Positions 17,623 to 26,656 of a stretch of 64,000 nt of DNA are shown one piece after another. Source of the DNA: Parapedobacter sp037190485 (GTDB lineage: Bacteria; Bacteroidota; Bacteroidia; Sphingobacteriales; Sphingobacteriaceae); contig JBBCJB010000005.1 of the NCBI GenBank assembly GCA_037190485.1, positions 124,001-188,000 on the forward strand, given 5' to 3'. The translations under genes and the position numbers were made by a program. Position 1 is the stretch's first letter; each line of letters begins with the position of its first letter. The notes beneath the pieces are model-generated. The model saw only the letters and a list, made by a program, of their open reading frames with translations, was not told the origin of the DNA and searched no databases.

Positions 17623-18858
17623 ATGCAACTATTATTGAAACCAATAAGCGCCGTCGCCGCATTTGCTTTGATGGCTACATCATGTGATTCGTCGGCGCCG
17701 AAACAAGCCGACCAGACACCTGCAGACACCACCTATGCGCCGGTGGAGACCAAGGCGGCCAATACGGACTACAAGCCGGCGTTCGAAGGCCAGACCCGTA
17801 TCGCCGGGGTGAAAACGACCACACCGTATACCGTGAAGGTGCTGAGCGAAGGGCTCAATAGGCCTTGGGGCATTGCCGTGTTGCCGGATGGAAGGTTCTT
17901 GATCACGGAAAAGGGCGGTACGTTGCGGGTGGCAGCGCAGGATGGGACATTGGGAGCGCCGATAACCGGACTCCCCGCCGTGAATGATGCTGGCCAAGGT
18001 GGGCTGTTGGGCCTTACCCTCGATCCCGCATTCGAGAGCAACCGGGTGGTCTATTGGTCATTTTCGCAAGATACGCCACAAGGGACACTGACGGCGGTGG
18101 CCAAAGGGAGGTTAGCCACGGACGAGAAGACCGTAGAAAACGCCCAGGTGATCTATCAGGCAACCCCGGCGCATAAGGGAAACCTGCACTACGGCTCACG
18201 GCTGTTGTTTGATAAAACCGGCAACCTGTTCGTGAGCACCGGCGAGCGGTCCGATCGCGTCACCAGGCCCCAATCGCAAGACCTGAATTCGGCATTGGGC
18301 AAGGTGCTGCGCATCACGCCCGATGGCAAACCGGCACCCGGAAACCCGTTTGAAGGACGGAGCGACGCCCGCGCCGAAATCTATTCTTACGGCCATCGCA
18401 ACGTGCAGGGCTTGGCGTTTCACCCCGTTACGGGCGACCTGTGGGAAGGTGAGTTCGGGCCCCGTGGCGGCGATGAGATCAACTTGATCCGTCCGGGTAA
18501 GAATTACGGATGGCCCACCATCACCTACGGGTTGGAGTATAGCGGAGACAAGATCGGCGCTCCTATCCAACAGCAGGACGGGATGGAGCAACCGGTGTAC
18601 TATTGGGATCCGGTACTTTCACCAGGCGGGATGACGTTTTTCTCCGGAAATTCAATTCCCGAATGGGAAAACAACCTGTTCATCGGTGGATTGAGTAGCG
18701 TGCACATCGCGCGCTTGGTCATCAAGGACAATAAGGTCGTGGGCGAGGAACGAATCGCCGAGGGCGAGGCCCAACGTTTCCGCGATGTGCAGCAGGGTAA
18801 GGACGGTGCACTCTACGCGGTTACCGATGGCGGACGCTTGTACCGGATCGGGAAATAG
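17623..18858 (+). CDS. PQQ-dependent sugar dehydrogenase family lipoprotein (YliI/Asd type)
   Basis: A 411-residue member of the soluble aldose/glucose dehydrogenase family, which oxidises sugars in the periplasm using PQQ. A lipobox (LMATSCDSS) suggests a lipoprotein. The six-bladed propeller shows VLSEGLNRPWGIAVLPDGRF, the His-bearing AHKGNLHYGSRLLFD, RNVQGLAFHP, GEFGPRGGDEINLI and YWDPVLSPGGMTF. No PQQ synthesis genes are in the window, so the cofactor may come from outside. It is followed after 3 nt by dtd, so it may lead a three-gene operon. Confidence 0.88.
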   Translation: MQLLLKPISAVAAFALMATSCDSSAPKQADQTPADTTYAPVETKAANTDYKPAFEGQTRIAGVKTTTPYTVKVLSEGLNRPWGIAVLPDGRFLITEKGGTLRVAAQDGTLGAPITGLPAVNDAGQGGLLGLTLDPAFESNRVVYWSFSQDTPQGTLTAVAKGRLATDEKTVENAQVIYQATPAHKGNLHYGSRLLFDKTGNLFVSTGERSDRVTRPQSQDLNSALGKVLRITPDGKPAPGNPFEGRSDARAEIYSYGHRNVQGLAFHPVTGDLWEGEFGPRGGDEINLIRPGKNYGWPTITYGLEYSGDKIGAPIQQQDGMEQPVYYWDPVLSPGGMTFFSGNSIPEWENNLFIGGLSSVHIARLVIKDNKVVGEERIAEGEAQRFRDVQQGKDGALYAVTDGGRLYRIGK

Positions 18859-18861
18859 CCG

Positions 18862-19320
18862 ATGCGGGCCGTTATCCAACGCGTCATCGAGGCGGCTTGT
18901 ACCGTCGCTGGCAGGCAGACTGGTGCGATAGGTGCTGGATTCGTCGTGCTATTGGGCGTGGAAGACGCCGATGCGATGGAAGACGTGGCGTGGCTTGCCC
19001 AGAAGATCGCAAATCTTCGGGTATTTGGCGACGACGAAGGATTGATGAATAAGTCGATCCACGACATCGGCGGAAATATCCTGTTGATTTCGCAATTCAC
19101 GCTACATGCACAGACCAAGAAAGGCAATCGGCCATCGTTTATCCGCGCGGCGAAACCCGACAAAGCCATACCGCTGTACGAGGCCATGATCGCGACGTTG
19201 ACCGATCAGCTGGGCAAGGACGTGGCCACGGGGGTATTCGGCGCCGATATGAAGATTTCATTGGTGAACGACGGCCCGGTGACCATCGTCATGGACACCA
19301 AAGACAAGGACAATCATTAA
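18862..19320 (+). CDS. dtd: D-aminoacyl-tRNA deacylase
   Basis: Hydrolyses D-amino acids from mischarged tRNA. The 152-residue protein has MRAVIQRVIEAACTV at the start and the two family motifs SQFTLHAQTKKGNRPSF and LVNDGPVTI. The usual 'GPVTxxxD/S' end is present. It sits 3 nt after the sugar dehydrogenase and 8 nt before the MazG-like gene. Confidence 0.95.
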   Translation: MRAVIQRVIEAACTVAGRQTGAIGAGFVVLLGVEDADAMEDVAWLAQKIANLRVFGDDEGLMNKSIHDIGGNILLISQFTLHAQTKKGNRPSFIRAAKPDKAIPLYEAMIATLTDQLGKDVATGVFGADMKISLVNDGPVTIVMDTKDKDNH

Positions 19321-19328
19321 CGCGACCA

Positions 19329-19655
19329 ATGACGATAAAAGAAGCACAGGCATCGATTGATGAGTGGATAACGACTACCGGAATCCGCTATTTCAATGAA
19401 TTGACCAATACGGCCATTTTGATGGAGGAAGTGGGCGAGGTGGCGCGCATCATGGCCCGTCGATACGGCGAGCAGTCTTTCAAGAAATCGGATGAAGCCG
19501 TCGACCTGGCCGATGAATTAGCCGATGTCCTATTCGTATTGATGTGCCTGGCCAACCAGACGGGTGTGGATCTGACGGACGCGTTGGCGAAGAACCTGGA
19601 GAAGAAAAATATCCGGGATGCCGAGCGGCACCGGAACAATGAAAAATTGAAGTAA
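19329..19655 (+). CDS. MazG-like nucleotide pyrophosphohydrolase
   Basis: A 108-residue single MazG-type domain that hydrolyses (d)NTPs to monophosphates. Metal-binding acidic motifs are visible: LMEEVGEVARIMAR in the first helix pair and VDLADELADVLFVL in the second, forming the EExxE and ExxD pattern. The short length fits the standalone MazG-related class. A terminator follows at 19661. Confidence 0.9.
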   Translation: MTIKEAQASIDEWITTTGIRYFNELTNTAILMEEVGEVARIMARRYGEQSFKKSDEAVDLADELADVLFVLMCLANQTGVDLTDALAKNLEKKNIRDAERHRNNEKLK

Positions 19656-19697
19656 AAAAAAGGCGCTGTCCATACGAGCAGCGCCTTTTCTATTTTT
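19654..19697. terminator. Bidirectional terminator between the MazG-like gene and groEL
   Basis: Stem AGGCGCTG (19661-19668) pairs with CAGCGCCT (19679-19686). An A-run precedes and a T-rich run follows, so it can stop transcripts in both directions. Confidence 0.8.
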
Positions 19698-19708
19698 GCA
19701 GGGATGTA

Positions 19709-21346
19709 CTACATCATTCCGCCCATGCCTCCACCCATCGGTGGAGCACCTGCGCCAGCTTTTTCTTCTTCCGGCTCGTCTGCTAACACCACTTCGGTGG
19801 TCAGCAGCATGGAAGCGATCGAAGCGGCATTTTCCAGTGCGATGCGCGTCACCTTGGTCGGGTCGATTACGCCTGCGCCGATCAGGTTTTCGTAGTTGCC
19901 TGTACGGGCATTGTAACCGAAATCGGCTGTACCTTCCTTCACTTTCTGTACAACCACGGCACCTTCGATACCGGCGTTGTTGCAGATTTGGCGCAAAGGC
20001 TCTTCGATGGCGCGCTTGATGATTTCGATACCGATGGCTTCGTCCTCATTGGCCCCTTTGAGGTCTTTCAACGCCTCGCTGGCACGGATGAAAGCGACGC
20101 CACCACCGGCAACGATACCTTCCTCAACCGCAGCACGCGTCGCGTGCAACGCATCGTCAACGCGGTCTTTCTTCTCTTTCATCTCCACTTCGGTAGCGGC
20201 ACCGACGTAAAGAACGGCCACGCCGCCGGCCAACTTCGCCAAACGCTCTTGCAATTTCTCGCGATCGTAGTCTGAAGTGGTCGTTTCGATTTGGGCTTTG
20301 ATTTGGTTTACGCGGCCCTTGATGTCTTCAGAGTTGCCGGAGCCATTGATGATCGTGGTGTTGTCTTTGTCTACGACCACCTTCTCGGCTTGGCCCAAGT
20401 AAGTCAAATCCGCATTTTCCAGCTTGAAGCCGCGCTCTTCTGAAATCACTTGACCGCCGGTCAGGATGGCGATGTCTTCGAGCATTGCCTTGCGGCGATC
20501 GCCGAAGCCAGGGGCTTTTACCGCAGCCACTTTCAGCGAGCCACGGATTTTGTTGACCACCAAGGTAGCCAATGCTTCACCGTCCAGATCTTCTGCGATG
20601 ATCAATAGCGGCTTGCCTGTTTGCACTTGTTTTTCGAGGATTGGAAGCAATTCCTTCATGTTGCTGATTTTCTTGTCGTAAATCAGGATGTACGGATTTT
20701 CCAATTCGGCTTCCATTTTGTCCGTGTTGGTCACGAAGTACGGAGAAAGGTAACCGCGGTCGAATTGCATGCCTTCAACGGTCTTGACTTCGGTTTCCGT
20801 ACCTTTTGCTTCCTCAACGGTGATGACGCCGTCCTTGCCTACTTTTTCCATGGCTTCAGCGATCAGCGCGCCGATGACTTCATCGTTGTTTGCCGAGATG
20901 CTGGCCACTTGCTTGATCTTATTGTTATCTTCACCGACCGTTTGCGATTGGTCCTGAAGGCTCTCTACCACCTTGGCTACGGCCTTGTCGATGCCGCGCT
21001 TCAGATCCATCGGATTGGCACCGGCCGCAACGCTTTTCAAGCCCGGGGCGATGACCGCCTGCGCCAAAACCGTAGCGGTCGTGGTGCCGTCCCCTGCTTG
21101 GTCAGCGGTTTTGGAAGCTACCTCCTTGACCATCTGTGCACCCATGTTCTCCAAGCCATCTTTCAATTCGATTTCCTTGGCTACGGTAACACCGTCTTTC
21201 GTGATGGAAGGCGAGCCGAATTTTTTCTCGATGATGACGTTACGTCCGCGGGGCCCCAATGTTACCTTTACCGCATTTGCCAACGTGTCCACGCCCCGCT
21301 TCAGGGCGTCACGTGCTTCTACATTATACTTTACTTGTTTTGCCAT
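19709..21346 (-). CDS. groEL: Chaperonin GroEL
   Basis: The 60-kDa chaperonin ring subunit, 545 residues. Visible are the ATP-binding QAGDGTTTATVLAQA, the LGPRGRNVIIEKKFGSP start region, and the flexible C-terminus rich in Gly/Met (PPMGGGMGGMM). It lies 102 nt after groES. No CIRCE inverted repeat is seen upstream of either gene. Confidence 0.98.
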   Translation of the reverse strand: MAKQVKYNVEARDALKRGVDTLANAVKVTLGPRGRNVIIEKKFGSPSITKDGVTVAKEIELKDGLENMGAQMVKEVASKTADQAGDGTTTATVLAQAVIAPGLKSVAAGANPMDLKRGIDKAVAKVVESLQDQSQTVGEDNNKIKQVASISANNDEVIGALIAEAMEKVGKDGVITVEEAKGTETEVKTVEGMQFDRGYLSPYFVTNTDKMEAELENPYILIYDKKISNMKELLPILEKQVQTGKPLLIIAEDLDGEALATLVVNKIRGSLKVAAVKAPGFGDRRKAMLEDIAILTGGQVISEERGFKLENADLTYLGQAEKVVVDKDNTTIINGSGNSEDIKGRVNQIKAQIETTTSDYDREKLQERLAKLAGGVAVLYVGAATEVEMKEKKDRVDDALHATRAAVEEGIVAGGGVAFIRASEALKDLKGANEDEAIGIEIIKRAIEEPLRQICNNAGIEGAVVVQKVKEGTADFGYNARTGNYENLIGAGVIDPTKVTRIALENAASIASMLLTTEVVLADEPEEEKAGAGAPPMGGGMGGMM

Positions 21347-21448
21347 TTTTTTAATGATTTTGTCTGCGCACGGCGTGCGAAGACCTTTTACGTTAACAGT
21401 TAATTATTAAATGCCTACGATGAAAACATCAAAAACCTGAATCCATGC

Positions 21449-21724
21449 CTATACAACGGCGTAGATGTCAGATTCTTTCATGATCAAATATTCTTTTCCT
21501 TCGTAAGTGATTTCGGTGCCCGCATATTTACCGTACAACACTTGGTCTCCTACCTTTACGGTCAACGGTTCATCCGTCTTTCCTGCACCGACGGCCACGA
21601 CGGTTCCGCGTTGCGGCTTTTCCTTTGCGGTATCTGGAATGTAGATACCTGATGCGGTCTTCTCCTCTGCAGGGGCAGCTTCAACTACCACCCGATCTCC
21701 GATAGGTTTAATACTTAACGCCAT
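21449..21724 (-). CDS. groES: Co-chaperonin GroES
   Basis: The 91-residue lid of the chaperonin. Motifs seen are IKPIGDRVVVEAAPAEEKTA, the mobile loop GIYIPDTAKEKPQRG and the terminal YLIMKESDIYAVV. The region upstream (21725-21919) holds only A/T-rich sequence; no HrcA-type CIRCE element was found there, so heat-shock control, if any, uses another signal. Confidence 0.97.
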   Translation of the reverse strand: MALSIKPIGDRVVVEAAPAEEKTASGIYIPDTAKEKPQRGTVVAVGAGKTDEPLTVKVGDQVLYGKYAGTEITYEGKEYLIMKESDIYAVV

Positions 21725-21919
21725 AATTGATACTATTTAATAATTAATCATTAATTGTTTGAAAGTTTTGAATTTTCCTGCATCCTATCCTTCATCAACT
21801 GTGCCAAGCGACCTTTCTGCACCGGTCTTGCCATTTTTTCATTTTCGGGCTGACGGACTTGTCGGTAATGAGGTGATTCGCGTGTCAGGATGGCAGCCTA
21901 CTTGGCAGCCTGTTATCAA

Positions 21920-21952
21920 TCAAAAAGGCCTTCGCTTTTCGCGGAAGGCCTT
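21920..21952 (-). terminator. Rho-independent terminator after secG
   Basis: On the minus strand a GGCCTTCC...GAAGGCC stem (arms about 21926-21933 and 21944-21952) is followed by TTTTTG at 21925-21920. It separates the secG block from groES. Confidence 0.7.
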
Positions 21953-21980
21953 CGGTATTTTCGCTAACGGATTGTCTGCA

Positions 21981-22325
21981 CTATTGTGCCGTGTCAGCAA
22001 CCGGATTTTCCGTTGTTCCCGGCAACTGCGTGGCGGGGAGCGGGGATGCTGCTGGTGCCGCGGGCGTGATCTGATCGCTTAGTCCACCTCCGCCCGTGCC
22101 GGAAGATGGGGCCATGATATTCATCATCAACGAAAAAACCATGATCGCGATAACCAGACCCCAGGTGCCCTTTTCCAGGATATCGCCGGTCCGCTTCACG
22201 CCCATGAGGTTGGCGCCACCCGCAAAATTGGCTGCCAGCCCACCACCTTTTGGGTTTTGGATAAGTACCAGGAAGGACAACAGGACGCTGGCCAAAATGA
22301 TTAATATGATTAGCAATGTTTGCAT
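21981..22325 (-). CDS. secG: Preprotein translocase subunit SecG
   Basis: A small two-helix membrane subunit of the SecYEG channel (114 residues). The first helix is MQTLLIILIILASVLLSFLV, then the conserved IQNPKGGGLAANFAG loop, and a second helix WGLVIAIMVFSLMMN. The Ser/Pro/Ala-rich tail is typical in Bacteroidota. It is followed by a terminator. Confidence 0.95.
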   Translation of the reverse strand: MQTLLIILIILASVLLSFLVLIQNPKGGGLAANFAGGANLMGVKRTGDILEKGTWGLVIAIMVFSLMMNIMAPSSGTGGGGLSDQITPAAPAASPLPATQLPGTTENPVADTAQ

Positions 22326-22337
22326 GAGTCGTATTCG

Positions 22338-23237
22338 TTACCTTAATTTGTTCTCTAATTCAGTAATTTGAGCGGCAAAGTAAGCACTTTTTTCTGGATA
22401 TTTCAAACTTAATTTTTTATAGATGGCGATGGCCTTGGGGTACAGCCCCTGTTCGCTGTAAATCTTGGCCAGCGTCTCGGTAACGAGCGTCAACCGGTCT
22501 TCCGCGCTTTTGCGGGCTTTGTTCTCTAGGTCGATTTTATCCACTGTAGGAGGCTTGATCTGCGGTTCTTCACGGATAAAGCGCTCCAGGATGGGGTCGA
22601 TTTTCTTGGACGGCTGGAAGGGTACGGTTTGGGGAGGATGCGCCGCGCTCAGCTTCTCCTCCGGAGACTGCAGGTGGAAGATGTTTTCGCGGATCTGCTG
22701 ATCCAATACCTGCGCTTCGTCGACGTCGGGCGCTCCCGCGTCTCCAGCGGTGGTTCGGCTCGGTGCGTAAGGCCGGTAGGTGTCTGCATGAGCCATCCGC
22801 GTTTTGCTGAGCCACCATCGGAAACTATAGGGCATGTGCTCATCATGATAAAGCGTTACCCGTTCACGGCCGGATGCTTCCGCGGGCGTTGGCTCCTGCT
22901 GCTCCGCGTTGCCTTGGTACATGAAGTGTTCGGTGTTGGCGGGTTGTGCCGAAGGTTCCATCGAATTACCCGCTATCTGTCCGTCGACGGCGCCTGCGTT
23001 GCGATTGTCGTTTTCGGCGACGATGTATCCATACAGCCAATCCGGCGAATCGGCGAACAGGAGCGCCTTGCCGGCGTCAGCCACTTCCCCTGCTTGATAG
23101 CGCTTTCGGGCCCAGGCGTGCCGTAACGGCTGTGAGTAAGGGTACCGCGCAATCAGCTTATCCAATATCGCTCGGTCAATGCCCGAAGGGTCGGTCAATA
23201 CTTGGTGGTATAATGCCTTGTCGTCTTCGTATTCCAC
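22338..23237 (-). CDS. TPR-containing protein of unknown function
   Basis: A 299-residue protein starting at a GTG, because an in-frame stop lies just upstream. The middle is low-complexity and acidic. The C-terminal part resembles a tetratricopeptide repeat (LAKIYSEQGLYPKAIAIYKK then LSLKYPEKSAYFAAQI). No signal peptide was seen, so it is probably cytoplasmic. Its place between lptE and secG is conserved in many Bacteroidota, which suggests a role linked to envelope assembly, but the function is unknown. Confidence 0.7.
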   Translation of the reverse strand: MEYEDDKALYHQVLTDPSGIDRAILDKLIARYPYSQPLRHAWARKRYQAGEVADAGKALLFADSPDWLYGYIVAENDNRNAGAVDGQIAGNSMEPSAQPANTEHFMYQGNAEQQEPTPAEASGRERVTLYHDEHMPYSFRWWLSKTRMAHADTYRPYAPSRTTAGDAGAPDVDEAQVLDQQIRENIFHLQSPEEKLSAAHPPQTVPFQPSKKIDPILERFIREEPQIKPPTVDKIDLENKARKSAEDRLTLVTETLAKIYSEQGLYPKAIAIYKKLSLKYPEKSAYFAAQITELENKLR

Positions 23238-23289
23238 GCCGTCAGTCTGTCAAGTTGCTCAATTTACTCATAATTCGCTTCCTAAATAC

Positions 23290-23808
23290 CTACCAATTCG
23301 CAAAAGCCCTGTTGTAGATGTCTTCGGTGAGCATTTGGTTGATGTCCCGGACCATGGCCTCCTCTTGTGCCGGTATCGAACTTCCGGCAGAAGAGAAATC
23401 CTTGAAACGGGTGAACGACTGTTCGAAATTATCTTGGGGCTTGATGTTGTTGGTGTATTTGACGTTTATGGTAATCGACAGCCTGTTCAACGCCGCGCGA
23501 TCCGTACCCGCTTCCACGGCGGCCGGGGCAATGCTGTAGCCGGTGATCCGGCCCTCGAAAATCGCATCGCCTTCATTCGAGACCTGGCTCAGGCTTGATT
23601 GGCTGCGTATCCGTTCTTTCAGCGCTTCGGTGAAGGAGATGCTGAGCGTTGGATAAACGATTGGCGCCGTATTCTCGAAAAACTCGACCGTGTAGGTCTT
23701 CATCCCTTCGGGTATGGATCCTCCCGTGAAGCCGTATTTGATGCCACAGCCCTGCATGAGCATGGCCGTTAGCGCAAACAACCCGAAGCAACATCTCTTT
23801 GCCATCAT
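23290..23808 (-). CDS. lptE: LptE-like LPS-assembly lipoprotein
   Basis: A 172-residue lipoprotein (LTAMLMQGCGIKYGF; lipobox Cys in QGCG) with the Bacteroidota LptE pattern: YGFTGGSIPEGMKTYTVEFF, then FEGRITGYSIAPAAV. LptE plugs the LptD barrel that delivers lipopolysaccharide to the outer leaflet. It lies 9 nt after the sigma-54 regulator and so is likely co-transcribed. Confidence 0.88.
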   Translation of the reverse strand: MMAKRCCFGLFALTAMLMQGCGIKYGFTGGSIPEGMKTYTVEFFENTAPIVYPTLSISFTEALKERIRSQSSLSQVSNEGDAIFEGRITGYSIAPAAVEAGTDRAALNRLSITINVKYTNNIKPQDNFEQSFTRFKDFSSAGSSIPAQEEAMVRDINQMLTEDIYNRAFANW

Positions 23809-23817
23809 ACGTCGCTG

Positions 23818-25068
23818 TCAATTGAGGTTCAAATCCTTGATTTTCCGATACAATGTCCTTTCGGAGATGCCCAATTCCTCGGCGGCCGACTTGCGCTTGC
23901 CCTTGTGCTTTTTCAGCGCCTTTTTGATCAGGTCCGATTCCTTGTCTACCAAGGAAAGCGATTCCTCTTCCACCTCTTCGGCGTCTTGGGTGTGGAAACG
24001 GAAATCCTCGGCTTGTGCATTCGATGCCGGGTGATGGATGGTGAGCGTGGAGGGGGGGGCTAATTGCTCCGGCGTACCGCTATCCACTTCGCGGTAAAGC
24101 TGATGGATATACGGCGAATTGTCTTCGACGATGTTGGAATTGATGCCGTTCTGGATGATTTCGACCACCAGTTTTTTCAATTCAACCATGTCTTTTTTCA
24201 TGTCAAAGAGCACTTTGTAAAGGATGTCGCGTTCAGAAAAATCGTCCTTTCCACCCGAGGCTACATGTACGGGGAGTGCGCGCTGTTGGTCGGCTGGCAG
24301 GTACTGTTGAAGCGCACGGGCATCAATGAGTCGTTCCCGCTCCAATACGGCAATCTGTTCGGCGATATTCTTTAATTGTCTCACGTTGCCCGGCCAACCA
24401 TAATTGGCGAGCAGTTGCTGCGCGTCTTCCGTCAATTGCACGTTCGGGCTACGGTATTTGTCGGTAAAGTCGGCTACGAATTTGCGGAATAACAGGTGTA
24501 TATCTTCCTTGCGGTCGCGCAAAGGAGGAGTTCGCAAAGGCACCGTGTTCAGCCGGTAATAGAGGTCTTCCCTGAACCGTCCCTTCTGCACGGCATTGTA
24601 GATATCGACATTGGTAGCCGCTATCACGCGTACGTTGGTCTTCTGTACTTTCGAGGATCCGACACGGATATACTCCCCGGTCTCCAATACGCGCAACAAT
24701 CGGGCCTGCGTACCTACCGGCAATTCACCGACCTCATCCAGGAAGATCGTGCCGCCATTGACGACCTCGAAGTAGCCTTTCCGGGCTTCATGCGCGCCGG
24801 TAAAAGACCCCTTTTCGTGTCCGAAAAGTTCGGAATCGATTGTCCCTTCGGGTATGGCGCCGCAGTTGACGGCAATGAACGGGCCGTGTTTGCGGGCACT
24901 GAGCTGATGGATGATGTGCGAAAAAACCTCTTTGCCGGTTCCGCTCTCGCCGGTGATCAGCACGGAAATGTCAGTAGGTGCCACCTGCCGTGCGATATCG
25001 ATCGCACGGTTGAGCAGGGGTGAATTGCCGATGATGCCGAATCTATTTTTTATATCCTGGATGTCCAT
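23818..25068 (-). CDS. Sigma-54-interacting regulator without receiver domain
   Basis: A bacterial enhancer-binding protein of 416 residues from the ATG at 25068 (MDIQDIKNRFGIIGNSPLLN). The AAA+ domain comes first: Walker A GESGTGKE, the sigma-54 contact loop GSFTGAHEA, and Walker B GGTIFLDEVGELP. It ends with a Fis-type HTH (KSAAEELGISERTLYRKI). There is no N-terminal receiver or sensor domain, so activity must be set by expression, partner proteins or ligands bound to the AAA+ domain. An open frame of 30 further codons upstream is not conserved-looking. A run of eight C in the coding strand (24052-24059) encodes APP. Confidence 0.9.
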   Translation of the reverse strand: MDIQDIKNRFGIIGNSPLLNRAIDIARQVAPTDISVLITGESGTGKEVFSHIIHQLSARKHGPFIAVNCGAIPEGTIDSELFGHEKGSFTGAHEARKGYFEVVNGGTIFLDEVGELPVGTQARLLRVLETGEYIRVGSSKVQKTNVRVIAATNVDIYNAVQKGRFREDLYYRLNTVPLRTPPLRDRKEDIHLLFRKFVADFTDKYRSPNVQLTEDAQQLLANYGWPGNVRQLKNIAEQIAVLERERLIDARALQQYLPADQQRALPVHVASGGKDDFSERDILYKVLFDMKKDMVELKKLVVEIIQNGINSNIVEDNSPYIHQLYREVDSGTPEQLAPPSTLTIHHPASNAQAEDFRFHTQDAEEVEEESLSLVDKESDLIKKALKKHKGKRKSAAEELGISERTLYRKIKDLNLN

Positions 25069-25118
25069 GCTGGAATGCGCTTTGTTGTTTTTTGCTTTCT
25101 TGCTACCGCAAGCTGTGT

Positions 25119-26555
25119 TTAACCAATGATTTTGCCAATCAACGTGGCAGACGTGCAACGGTCTGCCTGGACATCGACGTAATCGCCGACGTTGAAACGC
25201 GCGTCAACAGGGAACACCACCATGGCATTCTGGTCGTTCCTGCCGCAGAAATCCTGGTCCGATCGCTTCGAGAGCCCTTCAATGAGTACCTTGTGCACCT
25301 TGCCCACGTAGGTTTGCAACCGTTCCAGGCTATGCGCGCGTTGCCGGTCCACCACTTCGGTGAGCCGCCGTTTCTTCACGTCTTCGGGGATGTCATCCAC
25401 GTAACGCTTGGCCGCCAACGTGCCCGGGCGTTCCGAATAGGCAAACATGTAGGCGAAATCGTATTTCACGTAGTCCATCATCGAAAGCGTATCCTGGTGC
25501 TCTTCCTCGGCCTCGCCGCAGAAACCCGTGATGACGTCGGTCGATATCCCGCAATCCGGAATGATGCGTCGGATGGACGCCACCCGCTCCATGTACCATT
25601 CGCGGTCATAGGTGCGGTTCATGAGCTTCAGTACCCGTGAGTTGCCCGATTGGACGGGCAGATGGATGTACTTGCAGATGTTCTCGTGGGCGGCCATCGT
25701 ATGCAGCACCTCATCGGTGATGTCTTTCGGATGCGATGTCGAAAAGCGTATGCGCAGAAGCGGATGGACATGGGCAACCATTTCCAGCAGGTTGGCGAAA
25801 TTGACGGTAGGCCCTTGCTCCTCGCCCTCGGCTACGGGTGCCGTATATTTATAGGAATCCACGTTTTGGCCCAATAAGGTGACCTCCCGGTACCCCGCGT
25901 CGAATAGGTGCTGCGCTTCCTTGACAATCGACTGCGGGTCGCGGCTGCGCTCCCGGCCGCGGGTGAATGGCACCACACAGAACGAACACATGTTATCGCA
26001 ACCGCGCATGATCGAGATGAACGCGGTGACCCCGTTCGTGTTGAGCCGTACCGGACTGATGTCCGCATAGGTCTCTTCCCTAGAAAGCAGCACATTGACG
26101 GCGCGCGACCCTTCGTCGACCTGTTCGATGAGGTTGGGCAGGTCGCGGTACGCGTCGGGGCCTACCACTACATCCACCAGTTTTTCCTCTTCGAGGAATT
26201 TCGATTTCAGGCGTTCGGCCATGCAGCCCAATACGCCGACAACCATCCCTGGATTCTTGGCCTTGGCCGATTCGAATTCCTTCAGCCGGTTCCGTACGCG
26301 CTGTTCGGCGTTTTCCCGTATCGAACAGGTGTTGATGAATACCACATCGGCCTCCCTGTAGTCGCGTGTGGTTTCGAAACCTTTATCAAGCAGGATGGAT
26401 GCCACGATTTCGCTGTCAGAAAAATTCATTTGGCAGCCGTAGCTCTCGATATAGAGCTTCCGGCCGTTGCTTTTCTGCTGATCGCTATCCAGCAGCAACG
26501 CCTCGCCCTGCCGCGATTCGTCGTGCTGTTTTGTACTTGTCGGTATCTCAAACAT
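25119..26555 (-). CDS. miaB: tRNA-2-methylthio-N6-dimethylallyladenosine synthase
   Basis: Radical SAM methylthiotransferase acting on i6A37 of tRNAs. About 478 residues: N-terminal UPF0004 domain (KLYIESYGCQMNFSDSEIV, with cysteines at GCQMN, NTCSIREN and LGCMAE), radical SAM CxxxCxxC in RGCDNMCSFCVVPF, and a C-terminal TRAM domain. The annotated frame allows two extra residues (MA) from an ATG at 26561. A promoter -7 lies at 26576-26583 (minus). It heads the minus-strand block ending with secG. Confidence 0.96.
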   Translation of the reverse strand: MFEIPTSTKQHDESRQGEALLLDSDQQKSNGRKLYIESYGCQMNFSDSEIVASILLDKGFETTRDYREADVVFINTCSIRENAEQRVRNRLKEFESAKAKNPGMVVGVLGCMAERLKSKFLEEEKLVDVVVGPDAYRDLPNLIEQVDEGSRAVNVLLSREETYADISPVRLNTNGVTAFISIMRGCDNMCSFCVVPFTRGRERSRDPQSIVKEAQHLFDAGYREVTLLGQNVDSYKYTAPVAEGEEQGPTVNFANLLEMVAHVHPLLRIRFSTSHPKDITDEVLHTMAAHENICKYIHLPVQSGNSRVLKLMNRTYDREWYMERVASIRRIIPDCGISTDVITGFCGEAEEEHQDTLSMMDYVKYDFAYMFAYSERPGTLAAKRYVDDIPEDVKKRRLTEVVDRQRAHSLERLQTYVGKVHKVLIEGLSKRSDQDFCGRNDQNAMVVFPVDARFNVGDYVDVQADRCTSATLIGKIIG

Positions 26556-26575
26556 GGCCATTCAATTAGCGCTCA

Positions 26576-26583
26576 CAAAGGTA
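26576..26583 (-). promoter_or_regulatory. Promoter (-7) of miaB
   Basis: The minus strand reads TACCTTTG, an exact consensus, about 15-20 nt before the miaB start. Confidence 0.5.
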
Positions 26584-26656
26584 GTAATAAAAATTCGAAC
26601 GCGTGACAGTTTGGCAGATTGGTTGGGGTTTGGGAAAAAAGTCGGATTTTTGTGGC

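Noticed and set aside
21725..21919. CIRCE heat-shock operator upstream of groES
   Set aside because: No TTAGCACTC-N9-GAGTGCTAA inverted repeat could be found in the gap.
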